64,000 bases of DNA. Source: Valencia hispanica (taxonomy: Eukaryota; Chordata; Actinopteri; Cyprinodontiformes; Valenciidae). Where the stretch lies: assembly GCA_963556495.2 (NCBI GenBank), contig OY747703.1, forward strand, positions 30,218,796 to 30,282,795, read 5' to 3'. Positions 42,495 through 54,129 of this stretch are shown in pieces; positions within the stretch are counted from its first letter, which is position 1; every line of letters starts with the position of its first letter. The position numbers were made by a program, and so were the translations under genes. The notes under the pieces were generated by a model, which saw only the letters and a list, made by a program, of their open reading frames with translations, did not search any database and was not told the DNA's origin.

Positions 42495-43788
42495 TAGGGG
42501 TGTCAAATTATCGTGCTAATTGCGTTTAATTAATTACAGCCATATTTAGAGTGCTATGTTTTTTAATCACATTATGGTGCATTCACACCGCCCCAAACGT
42601 CAGCATCAGTTGCGACAAGATTACATGTAAAGTCTACGGTTGAGTCCATCAAAGTCTGTCAGACTCTCTGCGGTGCGTTGTGTGCATTGGCTCCGTCAAC
42701 ATTTCAAGCGTTACCTGTGTTTCAAGCGGCAACATAGCAAACGCAAGCAACGCAGAAGTTCAACTAGCTGAACTTTTGACAGACTTGACGCAGTACGCCA
42801 ACCAATCAGAGCGTCTCACTGTAGCGACCTCACCACACGTATCTCCTTCGTGCTCTTTTTTGCTCAACGTACATGCGTCAAACTAGATGCGTTGGGAGTG
42901 TTGCCTGACTCAGTGCGGTGTAAACAGTGTGAAGCAAGCGTTGCAAGCTTCAACGTACATGTGGCAAACTAGATGTGTTGAGAGCGTTGCCTGACGCAGA
43001 CAAAGTGTGCTGTGTGAACGCACCATTAATCTATAATTACTAATAATCAGAAGATGACTGGCTTCCATCATGGTGGGGAGGGCGAGGTGAGGAGGAACGG
43101 TGAGTTGCTGACAGTGTAGCCAACTTTGCTATATTTGGCGAGTTTTTAGACCCCTTTAGCGATTCTGTCTCAAAAAAAAAAAAAAAAAAAACTAGCGGCA
43201 AATCTAGCCAATTTCTCTGGGGTTATTGGAAACTTTAGGGTGAAGCATGTAACGTTGTTACTCTTCTCACCGAGCAGCGGGGCACTCTCCTGTCTCAGAG
43301 CTCCCAGCAGGCAACCAGTCCACACCGCACACTGCAGCTCCACCCGGCCGCCCAGGTCCACCGGTATGGAAAGCCATCGATATCAAAAATAATGCGCATA
43401 TTACGTGTTGTTTTAATACAGTTGGACTCAGAGAAGATATTTACCCTACTGCGTCCAGAATGCTAATTAATCGCGCATGCTCAAAGCAGAAGGTTGCAGG
43501 CACCGCTTGGGACTAGTCACAAAAACAGCAGAATGTAAATGGCTGGGACTGCATCTGTTCAAGTCTATTAAATACAATAAATGACTTCATAAAGCCAGTT
43601 TTTCTTAATTACATGTATCAAACCTTTGTTCTACCACAATAATGTAATGAATTTAAAAGAAAATACCTCAAGATGAGGGCTTTTCTCAGCAATTATTAGG
43701 TGAGATCAAAAAAGAGATTAATTATATTAATTAATTACAGATCATAATTAATAAATCTCAAAGTTTTTTAAATCTCATGACAGCACTA
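42495..43788. mobile_element. hAT-like non-autonomous element
   Basis: TAGGGGTGTCA at the left and inverted TAGTGCTGTCA at the right (TGACAGCACTA on the plus strand) resemble fish hAT termini. Both ends are followed inward by AATTAATTACAG-type sequence. There is no transposase inside. The 8-bp target duplication could not be confirmed because the right side runs into a TA repeat. A Harbinger MITE is nested at 42575-43025. Confidence 0.5.
42575..43025. mobile_element. PIF/Harbinger-type MITE
   Basis: The inverted ends TGGTGCATTCACAC (42575-42588) and TGGTGCGTTCACAC (reverse of 43012-43025) differ at one base. They are flanked by TTA on both sides (42572-42574 and 43026-43028), the 3-bp target of PIF/Harbinger. 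An internal tandem duplication of about 86 bp starts CAACGTACATG at about 42865 and 42951. Non-coding, 451 bp. Confidence 0.85.
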
Positions 43789-43789
43789 G

Positions 43790-43795
<6 letters not shown>

Positions 43796-43868
<73 letters not shown>
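43796..43868. repeat. (TA)n microsatellite
   Basis: About 35 TA units, followed by a short GT run and another TA tract to about 43896. Confidence 0.95.
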
Positions 43869-43872
<4 letters not shown>

Positions 43873-44229
43873 CTGTGTGTGTGTATATATATATAGTGTA
43901 ACTGGTTACTAGGTAAAGTAACTTTGTTTTTACTCAGAGTTCTCTTCTTAATGTGTTGCTTCCCTAACTGGATAGCCAACAAGGCCACCAGTCTTCTGGC
44001 TTGCTTACATGTGCCACCTAATGGCCTGAACATAAAATGGCAGTGAAGTAGTGTGAGTGCAAGTGAATGATGAAACGAATGAAACTAAATTAGAAATGAC
44101 GATGCCCGTTTTATGTGTCAATTTTTTATCCATCTGGTTTAATCTATTTCTATTGTTTCAACAAATAAAATGCAAACACATCCTTTTGGGGTTGATGCGG
44201 CACAGTGCAATAAATGTAATCATTGTACC

Positions 44230-44987
44230 TGTCATGATGCGAGGTAGGGAGGACCCAAATGCAGCAGAGTAACGTCAAAAAAATAATTTAATGAAAAAAA
44301 AACAAGAATGGGGAACTTACAAAACTCAGGAGGATACAGGCAGCAAACAGGGACAAACAGGAACAAACAGGAACCAGGATAGGCAACAACGAGGGCAGGA
44401 ACCGGCAAGGGAAGAACGACAACGGACCAGCGAGTTGTGACTGAGAGAGAACCGAATTTATACTGAGGAGGATATGAGGAAGTGACTGAGAAGACCAATG
44501 ATCAATTAGTGGGAGCAGATGCAGGTGGGAGGGAGAGAGCAGGTGGAAGTAATCAACTGGGATAGGAGGTAAAAAGGCTGGGAGACAGAAGACTCTTAAG
44601 AAACTAAAGATAATAAGTCTAGAAGGGAATCTAATGAAACACTGGAAAACAGAAGGAGGAATTAAATATAACAACTGGACTAATGAAGGATAAGTATTAA
44701 TAGGAACTTGGGGAAAATAGAGATTAACACAAACAAGGGCAACCAAACACAAGACCACCAGAGGGAGACAAAGAATAACTAAAACATAATAGAACTAAAT
44801 AAGGAAAACTAACAAAACACAAACACCCAGGAACCATGACAGGACCCCCCCCCCCCCCACCCCTCAAGGGCGGATACCAGACGCCCCCAAAGAGTCCAAA
44901 ACAAAACAAAAAACACACCCAACCAGGGTGGGAGGAGGAGGCCTCGGAAGGAGGGCAAGAGTCCAAAAAACACCAGGAACCATGACA
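44230..44987 (-). repeat. Solo gypsy-type LTR element with perfect target duplication
   Basis: TGTCATGATG starts and CATGACA ends the 758-bp element. GTACC flanks both sides (44225-44229 and 44988-44992), a perfect 5-bp duplication. A second GAACCATGACA end occurs internally at 44831-44841, followed by a run of about 15 C and purine-rich DNA, so the insert equals a 612-bp LTR plus 146 bp with a repeated end. It is the same family as 35579-36221 and 52074-52710. Non-coding. Confidence 0.85.
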
Positions 44988-44999
44988 GTACCTAGTATC

Positions 45000-45344
45000 A
45001 CTACAAAGATACTTTAAACTGTGCCTCAGACCATTTAGGAGCTGTAGGAATCAAGAATAGTGCAAAGATAATTCAACATAAACACAGTGAGGTTTATCCT
45101 TTCTTTGTAAAATTAACTGAAAACAGCTGAACTGCAACAACTGGAGACCTCATCTTCAGTAATGATGGGCAAACTTAAAAGTATTTTCAGCCTCACAAAG
45201 AGAAACTAAATAAATGATAAAACATATTTTCAGACTCATAAAAAGTCAATGTTTAACCAAAATAATATTTCCTCCAGTCAGGCCTTGTATATAAATAAAA
45301 CAACTGATGAAATCAGTGATGGTGGAATAAGTGCTTCAGTGGTC
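45000..45344. other. Gene-free DNA
   Basis: No gene or recognisable repeat. Confidence 0.5.
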
Positions 45345-45510
45345 TATGTTTCAATTCAGTTCAATTCAAAAATACTTTATTGATCCCAGAGGGAAATTAA
45401 GTGTTGGTATAGCTCATATAATTAATTCTTTAAGGAGTTGTTGTAGATGATGATGGCTGTGGGCATTAAGGATTTCCTGTAGCGGTCTGTAATGCAACGA
45501 AACTAGGAAA
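45345..45510 (-). mobile_element. LINE 3' tail fragment (Rex-like)
   Basis: TTCAATTCAGTTCAATTCAAAAATACTTTATTGATCCC with GAGGGAAATT is the well-known 3' end of a fish LINE group, in minus orientation. Only the tail remains. I assign Rex1/Babar-like from memory of the tail, so the name is tentative. Confidence 0.5.
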
Positions 45511-45560
45511 TATTAATCTGCTTCACCTTGTTGAGCACCATCGGAGGAAACACGTCATCA

Positions 45561-47150
45561 TCATATCAGTGCTAGTCAACATTGGTTCGCTCAAACCAAC
45601 AATTGTACCTCAAGAGGAGAAGCTTCTCAAACTTGCGATTGGACAACTTGTTCCTCTTTGGAGTGAGAATCAGGTTTCCCAGGCTGAAAAGCCTTTCAAC
45701 TGGGGCACTCGAGGGAGTGGCTGCATTAAGTTTAAGAGATAGTTTCTTTATCATTGAGAAATGCTTTAGAGTGTCTAACCCAGTTGTTCCTGATTTGAGG
45801 TACTCGGCTACCTCAGCTTCAGCAGTGGCATAGGTGTCCTCATTCTCTGCAAAGGAGAAGAACTCATCCTCTTTGCTAGAACCTGGGTGCTGTGCTGTGT
45901 CAGTGGCGCTGGTACCTGGTTGTAGCTGATCTTGCTCAGGGAGAAGTTTTTGACACTCTGTCAGCAGACGTGCCTTTGCGAAGTCCTTCCGCGCCTGGTC
46001 ATGTAACCAATGAAGCTTGAATTGTGGTAACAGGGCGTCCTGTCACAGCAGCCACGAAAACATCCTTACTTCCAAGCACATGTGCAAACCTTGTTTTGAC
46101 TGCTTGTAATAATGACACAGCAAGAGTGCAAAAAACATTATTGCATGAGAAAGTATGCATTGTTTCAACAATAAATTAATTTAACACAGCATGCGGTAGT
46201 TTTATATAGAATGTATTTTAATTTGTAAATAGCGTGTACTTTACTACATGTGCACTACATACGTATTTTACTACACATAAGAGATTAGATTCATTGCGTG
46301 CGACGCACATTTCTGATGTGGAGGTAAAGAAATCATATTATCAGCATTATCAGCACCATTTTGCAGCACATTCCCAATGGAAACAAAAGTCACCTCATCC
46401 TCATCTTCAGAGTCGTCCGACTCACGTGGTGGCCAGTACACTTGAAAAGCCTTGACAAAATTGGAGCCTTTATCTGTCACAGTTGATGTGATTTTAAACG
46501 ATAGGGCATGAGATGAGTTAATGTTCTCCAGCTCACTTGCAATACTGTCATATGTATGTTAACCCATAAATCGCCTGCATGCCAGCGCTGCTTTCTCATG
46601 TTTCAGGTTTTGTGGATTTATCCAGTGCGTGGTTAAACTGAGAAAACTTTTATTATGCCGAGTCCAAATATCTGCTGTTGTGGAGACATGTTCTAACTCA
46701 TCAAATGTATTTTTGACCTCTGACTCCATGTTGGCATATTCTTGGTCTAGGTAATTGGAAAATGTCTTTCTGCATGGTGCCTGCCCTTCTCTCCCTTGCA
46801 CAGGTATATGGCTAATCAGTCCTCTGAAACATGGGACTCAACTGTTGAGATAGGTTTCATGTCTTCCACAACATACCTAGAAATCAGCCTGTGTAGCTGT
46901 GGCTGAGTAATAGACTGTGATACAGGCTTTGTGAAATCAAGCTTTTGTTGTTTTGCTGGAGTAGTCTCAACACAGCTAGTGTCACCGATATTACCTTCAG
47001 GATCTTTTTCAACTAGCTTGGTAGATGCGTACTGTTTCTGAAGATGTTTCATCAGATTAGAATTGCTGGTCTTTGATGTGGATAGAGTTTTAGGACCTCC
47101 ACAGTTCAGAGAGTACAGTTCACCTCAATATTCTAGTCTTTTACCGACAG
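45561..47150 (-). pseudogene. hAT transposase relic, BED-finger type
   Basis: Collinear minus-strand pieces from N to C terminus: NLMKHLQKQYAST at 47010-47065 (end of a BED zinc finger), a linker with QPQLHRLISRYVVEDMKPIST (about 46850-46910), TTADIWTRHNKSFLSLTTHWI (about 46620-46685), MTDKGSNFVKAF (46445-46480), HQKCASHAMNLI (about 46280-46320), and the hAT dimerisation motif SSAPVERLFSLGNLI plus TPKRNKLS (45640-45720). Frameshifts and stops separate the pieces. Order and motifs match ZBED-like hAT transposases, which cut DNA leaving 8-bp duplications. Confidence 0.82.
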
Positions 47151-47492
47151 AAAGGAAAAATAATGTGTATATTTCCACGAGAGAAATCCCACACCTGGAC
47201 CGTTTTCGACTGCCGCTATGGTTCTAATTTGATTAACTTGTAGCCTACGTCACTGCGTCACCTGCACTTTTTACATCCACCACGGAACTGGCATTGCCAA
47301 CCTGAATTTACTGTTATTTATTTATTATTTATTTGTATTTGATTTTATGTATATATTGGAGCACCACGGAAACTGCAGTCCTTAGTTAGGCACATGAAGT
47401 AACGATAAACGTTCTAGATTTTGGCAAACTAACTAGTTACCATGCTCGTTACCACAATAACGTTGTTACTGTAACACGTTAGTCCCAAGCAC

Positions 47493-47497
<5 letters not shown>

Positions 47498-47522
<25 letters not shown>
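47498..47522. repeat. (TA)n, left half of a split microsatellite
   Basis: This tract and the one at 48719-48760 are separated only by a Tc1 copy, so they were probably one microsatellite. Confidence 0.85.
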
Positions 47523-47523
<1 letters not shown>

Positions 47524-48715
47524 AACTCAGCAAAAAAAAGAAACGTCCTCTGACTTTCAACTGTTTTTACGTTCAGTAAACTTAATGTGTGTAAATATTT
47601 TATGAACACTAAAAGAGTCAACACCATAAGACATAAACTAAAAATGTTTCACAGACATGTGACTAACAGAAATAGAATAATGTGTACTTGAATGAAGGGT
47701 GGCTCAAAATCAAAAGTACCAGTCAGTATCTGGTGTGGCCACCAGCTGCTTGAAGTACTGCAGTCCATCTCCTCCTCATGGACTGGACCAGATTTTTCAG
47801 TTCTTGCTGTGAGATGTTACCACACTCCTCCACCAAGGCACTAGCAAATTCCTGGACATTTCTGGGGGGAATGGCCCTAGCCCTCACCCGGCAATCCAAC
47901 AGGTCCCAGACGTGCTCAATGGGATTGAGATCCGGGCTCTTCGCTGGCCATGGCAGAACACTTGCATTACTGTCATGCAAAAACTCACGCACAGAACGAG
48001 CAGTATGGCTGGTGGCATTGTCGTGCTGGAGGATCATGTCCGGATGAGCATGCATAAAGGGTACCACATGAGGGCGGAGGATGTAGGCCTTACAACAGGC
48101 CTACAAGCCCTCAGTCCAGCCTCTCTCAGCCTATTGCGGACAGTCTGAGCACTGATGGAGGGATTGTGTGTTCCTGGTGTGACTCGGGCAGTTGTTGTGG
48201 CCATCATGTACCTGTCACGCAGGTGTGATATTCGGATGTACCGATCCTGTGCAGGTGTTGTTTCACGTGGTCTTCCACTGCGAGGATAATCTGCTGTCCT
48301 TCCTGTCTCCCTGTAGCGCTGTCTTAGGCGTCTCACAGTGCGGACATGGCAATTTATTGCCCTAGCCACATAAGCAGTCCTCATGCCTCCCTGGAGCATG
48401 CCTAATGCACGTTCACGCACATGAGCAGGGACCCTGGGCATCTTTCTTTGGGTGTTTTTCACAGTCGGTAGACAAGTCTCTTTAGTGTCCTGCGTTTTAA
48501 GAACTGTGACCTTAAATGCCTACTTTCTGTAAGCTGTTAAGGTCTTAATGACCATTCCACAGGTGCATGTTGATTAATTGATTATGGTTAATTGAACATG
48601 CATGGAAAACATTGTTTAAACCCTTTACAATGAAGATCTGTAAAGTTATTTGGATTTTTACAACATTATTGTTGAAATATACAGTCCTGAAAAAGGGACG
48701 TTTCTTTTTTTGCTG

Positions 48716-48721
<6 letters not shown>
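47523..48721 (-). mobile_element. Tc1-like transposon with internal deletion
   Basis: Same subfamily as 19113-20616. The ends AAACTCAGCAAAAAAAAGAAAC (47523) and the inverse GTTTCTTTTTTTGCTGAGTTT (about 48699-48719) are intact, and it sits inside a TA microsatellite. It is about 300 bp shorter than its sister because of an internal deletion in the transposase gene. Confidence 0.9.
47723..48441 (-). pseudogene. Tc1-like transposase with catalytic-region deletion
   Basis: From ATG 48441 the frame follows the sister copy (MPRVPAHVRERALGML, GRPR hook) up to RACRPVVR. It then jumps by about 300 bp, with a frame change near 48034-48067, to the segment HVVPFMHAHPDMILQHDNATSH. The first catalytic Asp (TDES) and the central part are gone, while the second Asp and Glu (NPIEHVWD) remain. 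It keeps the Trp codon and the ending GGHTRY that the 19.4-kb copy lost. It cannot make active transposase but could be moved in trans. Confidence 0.88.

Positions 48722-48760
<39 letters not shown>
48719..48760. repeat. (TA)n, right half of the split microsatellite
   Basis: About 20 TA units, followed by ACACACAC. Confidence 0.9.
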
Positions 48761-48763
<3 letters not shown>

Positions 48764-48767
<4 letters not shown>

Positions 48768-49195
48768 AAGTGGGGCAAATAAGTGTTTAGCAGTCACCTA
48801 TTGTGCATGTTGTCCCACTTAAAAAGCTGTGAGAGACAGAATGTACAAACAAAATCCAGGAAATCATATTGTATGATTTTTCAAGAATTTATTAGTATAA
48901 TGTTGCAGAAAATAAGTATTTAGCACCTACAAACCAGCAAGAATTCGGGCCCCAACAGACCTGTTACTTGTTTTTAAAGAGTTATTCTGTCATCCACTCG
49001 TTACCTATAATGACACCTATTTGAACTCATTATCTGTGTAAAAGACACCTGTCCACACCTTCAAACAGTCAGACTCCAACCTCCACCATAGTGAAGACCA
49101 GAGAGTTGTCCAAGGACATCAGGGACAAGATTGTACACCTCCACAAGACTGGGTTGAGCCAATCTGCAATTATTAGAAAATACAGGTATTTATAT
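48764..49195 (+). mobile_element. Tc1/mariner 5' fragment
   Basis: GTGGGGCAAATAAGTGTTTAG and AAAATAAGTATTTAGCACCTAC, and the leader up to the transposase start, match a fish Tc1 subfamily distinct from the other copies. Only the first helix-turn-helix (LSKDIRDKIVHLHKTGLSQS, 49100-49160) remains before L2 sequence interrupts. The usual ATG has become ATAGTG. Confidence 0.7.
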
Positions 49196-50045
49196 CTATA
49201 TATAGATATAAATATAAGAAAGTCGCACAAGCTTAAAAGCACTTCACACTGTAGAGTGAAGGTGGGGAGGTCAGAGGGCGTCCTGCACAGTCAGCACACA
49301 GCATCAGTTAATACAGCTAGAAACTACTGATCAGGCCCGAAATCTGGGTGTAGTTATGGACTCAGACCTGAAACTCCAGGGTCACATAAAGGGAATAACA
49401 TGGTCAGCCTTCTTTTACCTGAAGAACATTTCTAGGATTAAAGAACTGATGTCGCAACAAGACCTCAAAAAACTCATCCAGTTCTAAAGTCCTTACACTG
49501 GCTCCCTATAGCTCAGAGAATAGACTTCAAAATACTTTTACTAGTTAATCAATAAATCATTGAATGGCTTAGCACCAAAGTATGTTGAAGATCTACTGTT
49601 ACTATAACAACACACCAGAACACTCAGGTCCTCAAATTCCAGTCTACTCAACATCCCTAGAAATAGAACCAAACATGGAGAAGCAGCTTTCAGTTTCTAT
49701 GCTCCTCTAATCTGGAACAAACTTCCAGACAACTGCTAAGCTGCTGATACACTGAGTTCTTTTGAATCACAACTAAAAACGTATCTGTTTAGAGCTGCCT
49801 TTGATTAATGCTTTGATGTATAATATGTTTTGTGTATGCTTCTTACTTTATTGCTGTTTTTACATTATATGCTTTGTAATGCCTTGATGTATCTGTGTAT
49901 GCTTTTTGCTTTATTGCTGTTTTTACTTTATATGCTTTTTCTGTGTTTTACTGCTATTTTTATTTTACCCCTTAATCATGTAAATCACATTGAATTACCT
50001 TGTTGTTGAAAGTGTAAATAATAATAAAAATAATAAAAAATAAAC
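49196..50045 (+). mobile_element. L2-clade LINE 3' end
   Basis: The end of an L2-type ORF2 is readable: ITWSAFFYLKNISRIKELMS (about 49397-49455), KSLNGLAPKYVEDLLLL (about 49555-49605), AFSFYAPLIWNKLPDN (about 49688-49735) and SFESQLKTYLFRAAFD (about 49760-49805). The tail has ATTACCTTGTTGTTGAAAGTG and ends in an AATAATAAAAA run. In-frame stops show decay. It is the same family as 4693-5870, in the opposite orientation. Confidence 0.78.
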
Positions 50046-50189
50046 TGGCCTTGCCTTACTCAAATCTGTTCCTTACTGATGTCTGTTTAAACACTCTGAT
50101 GATCTCTACATCACATATTCCCTAGATGCATTTACAAAAGTGTAACTAATCAGTTAATTCACATTACTTTGAAATATTCCCATCACAGT

Positions 50190-50645
50190 ATTCAAATGCA
50201 TTAAGTCAATATTGTGTACAACCACCTTTCTCTGCAGTTACAGCTGCAAATGTGAAGTGTCTTGCTTTACCAGATTGGCTCATCCAGAGACTAAATCTTG
50301 TACCACTTCTTTCTTACAAAACTGCTCAAGCTTCAGATTGGATGGACAACATCTGTAAACAGACTTTTAAGTCTCTGCACAGATTTCAAATTGGATTTAG
50401 TTCTGGACATACCAAAGACAAATATGTTTGGATCGAAACCATTCCATTGTAGCTCTGGCTGTATATTTATGGTCTCTGCCCCATTTTCAATTTTTTTGTG
50501 GCCTCTAACAGGTTTTTTTTCCAGTGTTGCCCAGTATTTATCTCAGTTCCTTAACTTTGATCATCACCGACTCTCCCCACTGAAAGAAAGCACACCCATA
50601 GCATGTTACTGCCATCACCATGTTTACATTGATAATGTTTTAAGG
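50190..50645 (-). mobile_element. Tc1 fragment, minus strand
   Basis: It matches the transposase 3' part of a Tc1 element in reverse: ACCACCTTTCTCTGCAGTTACAGCTGC (50221), CAGATTGGATGGACAACATC (50335), TCAAATTGGATTTAGTTCTGG (50387), TTCCATTGTAGCTCTGGCTGTAT (50440) and a degraded GGGGGATTCTTTC-type stretch near 50570. No open frame. Confidence 0.7.
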
Positions 50646-52073
50646 GTGTTAGTTTTCTGCCGCATTAGGCCTTTGTAAGTAGGCAAGAAAACAAGTCTCA
50701 CATTAAGCTAAAACTTACCTGTTTATGCTTTTTAATTGCTTTTAACTTTACTTCCTCAAGAAAAAATTTTTTAAGTCTTCCAAAAAGAGCACTATAACCA
50801 TTTCATGCTGATAAAGACGCTGATTACTCTAAGCGCTGTACTAAAGCTCAAACTCCATAATCTACCCTTTTATAAGGATCTGCCTATACCGATTCCCCCA
50901 GTTCTATTCTTTTATATTGTGATCGTTCCAATTTTTCAGACTGACTGCCTCCTCTCCTCTTCTTTTATGGCACATATTTTATTTCGCTGCTTTTCATCCC
51001 TCCCTTGTATTTCTTTTGGTGATATGACACCTGTGAAGTCACTGGAACCACTGCCGGGCGGCACACACAGGCAGGCTGTTTTACAACTTATCCACAGCCT
51101 AATAGTAATTTCACACTCGAAAAAGGCAGCGATCACAATACGCTCTCCATTCATTCTTAGATTCCGAGGTTGTCGGATGACACAGTTGAAAACATTAAAG
51201 ACAGCTGGAGTGGTTTTGATTTATGTGATTCTTTACCTTGGCTGTCCGACCATTTAGTTGGTTAGAACAGTGTTAAAAGACAACCATCCCACTTCTTTGT
51301 TGTTTTAATTAAAATCAAAGCAGACACAATTCTTTCTACTTTAAGAGTGCATCTACATATCACACTGTTTGATTCATTGTAGCACACAGTATTCAGGCTT
51401 AGAAAACTAGAGTGATTTATGGCCTCAATTTATTAGTCAAGTGGCCAAAAGTAAACAAATATGATGAAAAGTTCTTGTTTTGTATTCTTGTTTGAAGTTT
51501 TATTCTCATCCATTCTGGCTGATTTTGATTTGTTTTTGCCAGACTTTGCGCTCCATGGATGCACTTGAATGAGATTTGTTTACTTTGTCACACTGCCTGC
51601 AGCACTTTTCTTCCATCCAGGTTTATTTCTACATGTTGATAAGTAGGGATATTTTTTTCTTCCTTCTCTTTGTATCTCTTTTTCTTTGTTTTGGGGCTGA
51701 CAGCATTATTTGCAATGGAGCTTCATTTTGGTGGGTTCTCAACAAATAGAGTTTGATGCATACGATTTGAATTTGCCTGCGAGAAGAGGTGCAGACATAT
51801 TTTAATTAGTGAGCAAGGTTTTTGTACCTTCTGATTGACAGCCAGATACATGTGGGGCTTGAGGCAGGAGAGAAAAGAGAGACTGCTTGATTAAGAGAGT
51901 GGAAAGAGTATCCATAGAGGAAAGAACACAAAACATTTTAAGTGGATGATAAAAGATTATGATTCCAAGGAATTAAACTTTAAAAAAACCTCTTTTGCAA
52001 GGATTGTTTATTATGAAATAACTAGTATCTATATGCTTCTTTGAAAACTCCTATAAAAATCATTGCATTAGAT
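50646..52073. other. Gene-free DNA
   Basis: No gene or clear repeat. The frame at 50805-51257 shows no motif. Confidence 0.45.
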
Positions 52074-52710
52074 TGTCATAGTTAGTAGGTTTTGTGTTTA
52101 AACTTAGTTATTTTGCTTAATTGATTTATTTATCACTTTATGTATTCTTTGGTATTTATTTTATGGCACTTCCTTGTTTTCTTATTCCCTCCTTGCTCTT
52201 AGATGTTTTCATCTTTGTTTGTGTCCACCTTCTCATTTGTGTTTCCTTAGTTTATTTCTCTTTAGATAATTTTCTTATTTATTTCTTCCTACTGTTCTCC
52301 AGTGTTTCCTTAAGTTCCCTTAGATTCCTCCTTAGATATATTATCTTTAGTTATTTTCCAGTTTAGGATTGTTTTCTTTTCATGTGTATTTCCTTCCTGT
52401 TGTCTCTGCCACTCTCCTCCTGACCCAGTTTTCACTGATCACCATCACCTGCAAACCGTTTCTGTTAGTTAGTCCTCAGCTCTTTCTCTGTTCACTTCCT
52501 CACTTTCTCCTCAGTATATATTCCGCTCTCACTCAGTCACAACTCGCTGTTTCATTGTCAATCTTCCCTCGTCATCCTTCCCTGTCTGTTTCCTGGAATC
52601 CATGTTTCCCTGGTTCCCCTGAGTTTTTGTAAGTGTATGGTTCTTCTATTTGATTAAATTCTATTTCCTAAATTTTCTGCATCTCTCCTCTCACTCACGT
52701 CAACATGACA
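52074..52710 (+). repeat. Solo gypsy-type LTR
   Basis: It runs from TGTCATAGTTAG to CAACATGACA and is flanked by TAGAT and GAGAT (4 of 5 match). It has a TATA-like CTCAGTATATATTCC (near 52510) and a pyrimidine-rich interior. It is homologous to the inverse of 35579-36221. No internal genes. Confidence 0.8.
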
Positions 52711-53110
52711 GAGATACTATCTTTTGGTTTCATCTGAGTAACATTTTAAGTGGGACTAAAAACAATTAAAAAAATATATTCTTTTTTCAACAGTTTAGAT
52801 AAACCAAATATAAATGAGGAAACCAAAAAATAAGTTTGGGTTTCGGGTCTAGTCTAGCCCAGCAAATTGTCTTCATCAGCAGCAAATGTGACCACCTCCT
52901 TAACACCAGGAGTTTTAGCAGTTTTCTGTCTGGAGTATACAGGTGTGTGTTAACATAATGCCATCAGCAATGACCTTAGCAAAGCAATTGTTGCTGCCAT
53001 CTGGGAAGAAATTTACAAACAATTTGAAGTCTGTAGAGAAGAAAACATTTTTTTCTTTTTTAGTCAGGGCCATTTATAGATAACTTGCAGAGAGCACAAT
53101 AGAACAATAT
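52711..53110. other. Gene-free DNA
   Basis: No gene or recognisable repeat. Confidence 0.45.
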
Positions 53111-53130
53111 CTAACTCATTGGGTCCCATT

Positions 53131-53167
<37 letters not shown>

Positions 53168-54000
53168 CATTTTATTTATAAAGGGCATTTTTTGAAACTC
53201 AAAAATGCTACACATGAGAGAAGGATAAAAGAATGCAAGTAAAAGAAACAGGCAAGGTAAAAGCAGAACAAAAAGACAAACATTAAAAGCAGTCTTGAAA
53301 AGGTGAGTCTTAAGCAGACTTTTGAAGTTGGAAAGGTCAGAGCAGTTGCGGATGGGTTGTGGAAGTGAGTTCCAGAGAATGGGGGCAGCGATGGAGAAAG
53401 CTCTGTCTCCCCAAGTTCGGAGTTTAGTTCTGCAGGAAAGGGTGAGGAGTTTAGCAGTGGAGTAGCAGAGGGAGCGATATGGGGTGTTGTGGTGGTGGAG
53501 TAAGTCAGAAAGTTTGGTGGGAGTCAGGTTATGGAGTGCTTTGAATGTGATGAGAAGGAGCTTAAATTGAATGCGCTGAGGGATAGGCAACCAATAGAGG
53601 TTTTGAAGTACAGGGGTGATATGATCGCGGGTGTGGGTCAGGAGATGGGCAGCAGAGTTCTGGATGTATTGAAGTTTGGTGAGGGTTTTGGGGGGGATAC
53701 CGTACAGGATGCTATTGCAGTAGTTGATTCGGGATGTAATGAATTAATGAATGAGTCAAGGTTTCAGCGGCAGAGAGAGGAAGGGAGGGGCGAAGTCCCC
53801 GTCAAGTGTAGCAGTCGAATTGAAGGCCATGATGTAGAATGATGTTTCCAAGTGGGGGGGAGGTAGAGAATGAACAAACAAGGACCTAGCACAGAACCTC
53901 TAGGGATGCCTTGGGACAAGGGGGCTGTGGAGAAGGAAGAGTTGTATATGTGAATAAACTGAGAACGGTTTGTGAGGTAGGACCTCAGCCTGTACAGCGC
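53111..54000 (-). mobile_element. L2-clade LINE, 5'-truncated
   Basis: On the minus strand 53111-53590 is open and encodes the end of ORF2: PIPQRIQFKLLLITFKALHN, then NTPYRSLCYSTAKLL, APILWNSLPQPIRN and FKSLLKTHLF. The 3' end carries an (ATA)n tail (53127-53165), as usual for L2. Further right, QGIPRGSVLGPCLFILYL (about 53855-53915) is RT motif B', but the YADD segment expected between has been lost. Confidence 0.78.
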
Positions 54001-54129
54001 AGAACAGGTGATGTTAATAGAATTTGGTTAATTGAATGATAGTTGATGATAGTACAATAAGAAAAAAACTGAAAAATACATTTTTGGAAAGGTTTGTGAG
54101 AAGAAAGCCTCTTTTCTATAATGAATATG

